From positions 1 to 10,577 of the forward strand of contig UZAE01002026.1 of assembly GCA_900617975.1 (NCBI GenBank): a stretch of 10,577 nucleotides of DNA. Direction: 5' to 3'. Shown in pieces: positions 7,211 through 10,577 of this stretch (position 1 is the stretch's first letter; every line of letters starts with the position of its first letter). A program made the position numbers and the translations under genes. The notes under the pieces were generated by a model. That model was not told the origin of the DNA. It searched no databases and was given only the letters and a program-made list of their open reading frames with translations. Source of the DNA: Rodentolepis nana. Taxonomy: Eukaryota; Platyhelminthes; Cestoda; Cyclophyllidea; Hymenolepididae.

Positions 7211-9358
7211 CTAGAGAAAAAGTTTCCCTTTTAAAAGGGATGTACTTAACTATTTTACAAAAAAAAACAGATCAATACCCATTTGCAATCGGTTTGAGTG
7301 AAGGTTGTTCTTGGGGATACTCCGTGGAGAAGGATTTGGTGTTATCATGACGTTGGCAACTCCCTAATGCATTAGGTTTCTGCTTGCATAGTAGGACAAA
7401 TTCACCAACATCGCAGTTTCTATTTGTTCGTTTGTCTATTATGACTGCATTTTAAGAAAGATACGGATTCTTTTCAACAGTGCAATCGAAATTAAAGGGA
7501 CATCGACTTAAAGACAAACTTGACCCACCTTTTAGAGTATCTTCAAGGACTCTTGCAGTAAGATCATTGGTCACAGAGGTGCTAGGAGCCATGCAGGGAC
7601 TAGCGTTGATCTCAATCAACCATGGCCGCAAATCGTCCCCACTAATCATAAAGTCAGCACCGTAAAGCTCAAAGCAACTCTGTAAATTAAAAGAACAAAG
7701 TATTAGGCGAATCCAAAGGGAGTCGTAATAGTAAATTAACATTGAAATGGCCAATTGTAAGCTCCACCAAGGAGCGCCTAGAATATGTCGTCTCTCTGCC
7801 TTATGAAGAGTTTACAGAGATTGTCATCACAAGGGTATGTATGGGGCTGAATATCATTTCATGACCCCAAGGGGTTACTAGAAGATAAAACTCTCAAACC
7901 CGTGAGGTTCAGAACGATTGGACTCAAAAATGAAAATAATAAAAAAGAACCTTTTATGAATTGTATCAGAAGTAATCTGCTGTGCTTATTCTCATAACAA
8001 AATGTAATCCATAAGCGAATAAACATTCTCTACGGAATTAAGCAACTCGATTTTCACAAATATAGATGAAAACTAAATGACATTTAATGTTTATTGACCT
8101 AAGCCATTAATATTATCAGCCAAAATTTTTATTTCTTAGTGCAAATCTTCGGTCATAAATTCGACTATTGATGAGAATTGAAGCTAATAGCCAAGGAGTG
8201 AAATCACCAACCAAAGAGCCAATGGAATCAGTTAAAATTCGAATTCTTAAGAAATTTTCACATTATACTTCTTCCTACTAGATTAAAAAACGGGTATTTA
8301 TTTGTTAAGATAGCAAATAAAATAATATTACTTTGAGGGGTGGATGAGTGGGATGGTGCTTATTAATTCGCCACCTCAACTAAGAAGAATATGAACCATA
8401 GTGTTTGCGAAGATCATTCAAAAAGGCTTGCAGTGGATTCACTGTCCATATTGGGAATGCTATTGTGAAGTGTGACATTTCAACACCAGCCAATTTATAA
8501 CACCTAAAGCGACTGGTAGTTTGGCAGTGAAAGTCATTATTAGTCAAATTTTCAGGGGAAGTAAAGATGCAGAAATAGGCAAAAGTATTTGTTTTATTTC
8601 TGATAGTATCTGTGACGGCTTCACACCTCAGCGTCCTTTAATGAAAGCTTCATTTAGTTCTGTGCCTCAATCTGATAAAATTGTAATTTAAAACAAATGC
8701 TTGGTGCTCTATTTAAATGAATGAACTCATTATGTTCAAATAAAATAGTTTAACTGCCAACTGAAAGGAAGAGTATTAACTGAGAGGTAGATTTAGAGAA
8801 ATCTTGGTGAGAAAAAAAGGTCAGTATTTCCTCAGACAAAGCAAAAAAGTTTGGCACGTCTAACTCCAAACGTGTCCTTTGCTTCACTTAACTAGCAGAA
8901 GTCGAGTGAGTGAGGCAGAGGGAGTGGAGTGGAGGGGGGGGGGGGGGGGAGAGCGAGAGAGACATAATTCGATTTTTTGACTTTCGAGTTCAAAGTGCAG
9001 CACTCAGCAAACATACAACTGTTTGCTTGAGTAGTCTCACCTCACCTCACATCATCCCCACTCACCAACTCAAAGTAAAAGCCCCCAAAAGTGAATGAAA
9101 GGGAGACGACAGAAAGAGAGACCAATTATCTTCCCTGCTCATCTGCCTTTGAGCAGCATAGCAAGGAAAAGGTGGATGGACAGGTGGACGGATGGGTGGA
9201 CGGGGATGCACGAATTCCCCCTTTCCCAGGAAAAAAAGGAAACAACACTCACCCTTCGAACATCAATCGCGACCTGAGAGCACTGCATTGAGTTGATAAT
9301 TGCCTTCTGCATGTCCGGTAATATGCGTCTCTCCCATATCTCCTTATGACCTAGACTC
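6883..9358 (-). CDS. Tubulin glycylase-type TTLL3/TTLL8-like protein, C-terminal part (partial gene, 4 exons)
   Basis: Joining minus-strand exons 9358-9253, 7679-7529, 7444-7279 and 7210-6883 gives 751 bases: one base completing an upstream codon, 249 codons and a TAG stop. The conserved C-terminal part of the TTL ligase domain is clear: [15 protein letters not shown], then [33 protein letters not shown] and [15 protein letters not shown]. These match remembered TTLL3/TTLL8 glycylase motifs. The D of YGADF and the E and N of IEIN are the expected ATP/Mg2+-binding residues. The family adds glycine to tubulin side chains in the axonemes of cilia and flagella. About 150 residues of polar Ser/Thr-rich tail follow the domain. 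Earlier exons, with the rest of the ATP-grasp fold, were not found up to the right edge. TTLL3 and TTLL8 cannot be told apart from this fragment, and activity is inferred from the family. Confidence 0.85.
7211..7278 (-). other. 68-bp intron between exons C and D
   Basis: The intron starts GTATTG and ends in a pyrimidine-rich TTTTTCTCTAG. It contains in-frame stops and joins GG to T. Its small size matches the 84-bp intron at 7445-7528 (GTGGGT..ATGCAG). Confidence 0.6.
7279..7444 (-). CDS. TTLL-like exon C (end of the ligase domain)
   Basis: The acceptor TTAAAATGCAG ends at 7445 and the donor GTATTG starts at 7278. The exon is 166 bases: 2 + 54 codons + 2. It starts [20 protein letters not shown], matching the family's VIDRxxDRNCDxGxFEL region, then becomes polar and unconserved. 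Reading on into the following intron meets TGA at 7274-7272 after only two more residues, so failure to splice would give a shorter C-terminus that keeps the domain. Confidence 0.85.
7529..7679 (-). CDS. TTLL-like exon B (ATP/Mg-binding IEIN block)
   Basis: The acceptor TTTAATTTACAG ends at 7680 and the donor GTGGGT starts at 7528. The exon has 50 codons plus one base. It starts [17 protein letters not shown], continues [20 protein letters not shown] and ends LEDTLK. This is the most conserved part of the TTLL domain and the strongest protein evidence in the window. The final G joins TC of exon C to make valine, giving KVIID as expected for the family. Confidence 0.9.
8934..8949. repeat. Poly-G tract (16 G) in the TTLL intron
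   Basis: An uninterrupted run of 16 G is flanked by GGAGTGGAGTGGA and AGAGCGAGAGAGACA. It could form G-quadruplex structures on the + strand, but its length is probably unreliable for sequencing reasons. Confidence 0.9.
9036..9066. repeat. Short CTCAC simple repeat
   Basis: The stretch TCTCACCTCACCTCACATC is followed by CATCCCCACTCACC. It resembles the CTCACCTCACC part of the repeat element (near 10369-10378) but is too simple to prove relatedness. Confidence 0.55.
9171..9205. repeat. GGTGGAYGGR minisatellite (~3.5 units)
   Basis: GGTGGATGGACA, GGTGGACGGAT and GGGTGGACGGGG follow each other over 35 bases within the intron. On the minus strand this gives the [10 protein letters not shown] readthrough beyond exon A, which is not coding. 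Confidence 0.8.
9253..9358 (-). CDS. TTLL-like exon A (first visible exon)
   Basis: The acceptor GTTTTCTTGCAG ends at 9359 and the donor GTGAGT starts at 9252. The exon is one base (completing an upstream codon) plus 35 codons, starting [20 protein letters not shown] and ending VAIDVRR at a codon boundary. In TTLL3-type proteins this helix lies directly before the SFELYGADF block, which is what exon B encodes. The 5' phase requires an upstream exon ending with two bases of a codon. Confidence 0.8.
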
Positions 9359-10208
9359 CTGCAAGAAAACAAATTTCAGAAAATACGCATCAAATTGGAA
9401 GTGGTTATGATTTTTCTAAAAAAAAGATAATAACCAGGTGTAAGTGTAAATTAGCGCACTTGGAGACCCACAATTCTGAACCTGCGACAAATGAAGAATC
9501 ATTCACATACCGAGTCAAAAGAATTGTGCATTATTATTATTTTCGGTTGATCTATTAGAAATTTTCTCTTTCTTAAATATTAATCACAAAATATCCATGA
9601 CCATTCTTTTGAGTAAAGGGTAAAGAAACGGAGAACTCTGTCTCTTCCCTATGAAATGAATCAATGAGTATTATTTTTATACAATCTAGGATCAGCATGC
9701 ATTTAGGTAGGAAATCTGAGGGAGGGGTACTTGAGAATTCTCGCACACTTGCATTTATTCCTTTGTATTTACTGAACCTAACAAAAGGCATGTTCTTTTT
9801 TATCTTGGTTAAAGAAGACCTATAATATATATAGCCAAATTATTGTAAATTATAACTTTTGTGCACTCTTCTTTCTATTTCTATGTTCAGTGTGAGACAA
9901 AAACGGCAGAAAAGCCGTTAATCCGGACATTTCATTAATTAGGCATAGGGTTAAATTCCTTCTCATATAATTGGTATAGATGGGGGAGGGGACTGAAAAC
10001 ACGGTCGTACTGATGACAGGTTATGCACTGAATATCCTTCTGGTTGTCAGGGGCGGCGTGCCCCGAAAAGTGATAGAGATGATAAGCGTCAGAAAAACAC
10101 TCCAGCCATTTCTCTTGACGTATTTGCCAACAACGCCAAGTTCCAACAACGAATAGAGTCACCCACAATTGTGAAGGCTATCTTTACTGAGAAACTACAT
10201 ACTATTTT
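9359..10208 (-). other. Upstream intron or flank of the TTLL-like gene
   Basis: No upstream TTLL exon was recognised: no HLTNxS-type or similar block on the minus strand. The region is AT-rich apart from 9960-10190. It includes an ATT microsatellite at 9531-9541. Since exon A needs a preceding exon, this is most simply intron. Confidence 0.5.
9935..10168 (-). other. Unrecognised open frame of 77 codons, possible exon or old coding fragment
   Basis: The frame is open on the minus strand from a TAG near 10182 down to TAA at 9935. Its composition is more protein-like than that of the surroundings: LECFSDAYHLYHFSGHAAPD, then CITCHQYDRVFSPLPHLYQL, rich in C, H, Y and W. It has no ATG near its start, no clear splice sites and no recognised domain. 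It does not resemble any TTLL segment. It may be a cryptic exon, a decayed transposon fragment or chance. Confidence 0.2.
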
Positions 10209-10221
10209 ATATTCGAATTTT
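10209..10221. repeat. Left copy of a 13-bp direct repeat flanking the compact element
   Basis: ATATTCGAATTTT at 10209-10221 is identical to 10547-10559. It abuts the GGGGTGT start of the element, so it is a candidate target-site duplication. Caution: ATATTCGAATAT also occurs within the left array (about 92 and 425). Confidence 0.7.
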
Positions 10222-10546
10222 GGGGTGTGCGATAGACTTACCTCTACGTAGTGCACCCTGGGCAACGTATACTCATACGGCAAAAAAGTCTATTAACTGG
10301 CAGTTGACATCTGACTTCAAACTACCCTCACCCCATTGTATGTCATATTCGACTACTTTCACAGTACTCACCTCACCTTTTTCCACATTTGTGTCTGTCT
10401 CTTTTACATCTTTGAAACTCTCTTCTGTTCCCCTCTCCCTCTCGACTTGTTTCACTTTGATGTTCCTCCTCCTCTGTGAAGCCTGAAGTCAACTAAAGGG
10501 CTAATGATAACTTTCACAACGCCTGCCATTTGATATAAATAAATAA
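10222..10546 (+). mobile_element. Compact 325-bp copy of the repeat element, retroposon-like
   Basis: In the + direction it starts GGGGTGTGCGATAGACTTAC. It then carries one GTGCACCCTGGGCAACG core, GTATACTCATACGGCAAAAA, one 36-bp module (10299-10334) and the pyrimidine-rich leader (to about 10447). A segment not seen in the left array follows, with the 30-bp box at 10504-10533, and it ends in ATATAAATAAATAA. A perfect 13-bp direct repeat flanks it. Short length, a defined 5' end, an AAAT tail and a 13-bp duplication are typical of SINE-like retroposons, but no Pol III A or B box was recognised. An 88-residue frame at 10220-10486 spans much of it. It is inverted relative to the left array and opposite in strand to the TTLL gene. 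Confidence 0.65.
10504..10533. repeat. 30-bp box, right copy (partner at 1824-1853)
   Basis: ATGATAACTTTCAC is followed by AACGCCTGCCATTTGA. It differs from the left copy at three positions, two of which reduce the ATGATA/TATCAT symmetry. It lies immediately before the AAAT tail of the compact element. Confidence 0.7.
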
Positions 10547-10559
10547 ATATTCGAATTTT
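10547..10559. repeat. Right copy of the 13-bp direct repeat
   Basis: It is identical to 10209-10221 and follows the AAAT-rich tail directly. AT-rich unique sequence follows to the end of the window. Confidence 0.7.
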
Positions 10560-10577
10560 TAAAATATTGGTTGAGTT

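Larger units (their letters stand above)
7680..9252 (-). other. 1573-bp intron of the TTLL-like gene
   Basis: The intron is bounded by the exon A donor GTGAGT and the exon B acceptor TTTACAG, and the phase is 0 on both sides. It holds a 16-G tract, purine-rich sequence, a short GGTGGAYGG repeat and a CTCAC repeat, and no convincing nested gene. The 60-66 residue plus-strand open frames at 8910-9291 are low complexity or simple repeat. Confidence 0.75.

Noticed and set aside
7480..7665. Plus-strand 61-residue frame
   Set aside because: It is antisense to TTLL exon B, which has clear family motifs and splice sites on the minus strand.
8910..9291. Plus-strand open frames of 60-66 residues
   Set aside because: They run through poly-G, GA-rich and GGTGGAYGG repeats, and lie within the TTLL intron or antisense to exon A.
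9573..9791. 72-residue minus-strand frame considered as an upstream TTLL exon
   Set aside because: It has none of the expected TTLL blocks before exon A, and no suitable donor in the required phase.

Overview
The window looks like nuclear DNA from an AT-rich invertebrate animal. The reasons are spliceosomal introns with GT..AG borders (two of 68 and 84 bp, one of 1573 bp), a tubulin glycylase-type TTLL gene, long AT-rich non-coding stretches with C/G homopolymers, and abundant dispersed repeats. A flatworm would fit, but nothing here fixes the taxon. No prokaryotic operon, rRNA, tRNA or CRISPR signal was seen.

Layout. (1) 1-1904 is a dense modular tandem array. It is an internally expanded, minus-oriented copy of a short repeat family, and it runs off the left edge. 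(2) 1905-6882 is mostly AT-rich non-coding DNA with poly-C tracts. A possible 3' end of an unrecognised plus-strand gene lies at about 5790-6578 (weak evidence). (3) 6883-9358, minus strand, is the 3' end of a TTLL3/TTLL8-like gene. Four exons join in frame to give 249 C-terminal residues and a stop. The upstream exons, with the N-terminal part of the ligase domain, were not found and probably lie beyond the right edge. (4) 9359-10208 is probably upstream intron, with one unrecognised minus-strand open frame. (5) 10222-10546 is a compact 325-bp plus-oriented copy of the same repeat family. It is flanked by a perfect 13-bp direct repeat and ends in an AAAT-rich tail.

The most interesting content is the repeat family. 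The compact copy at the right carries each main module once. The copy at the left carries the same modules many times. Two units at the left and one at the right start with the same GGGGTGT sequence, and the 13-bp duplication plus the AAAT tail suggest retroposition. A roughly 30-bp box with inverted-repeat character lies at the 5' side of one unit and the 3' side of another. Every exon call rests on reading frame, splice sites and remembered family motifs; no search could be run.
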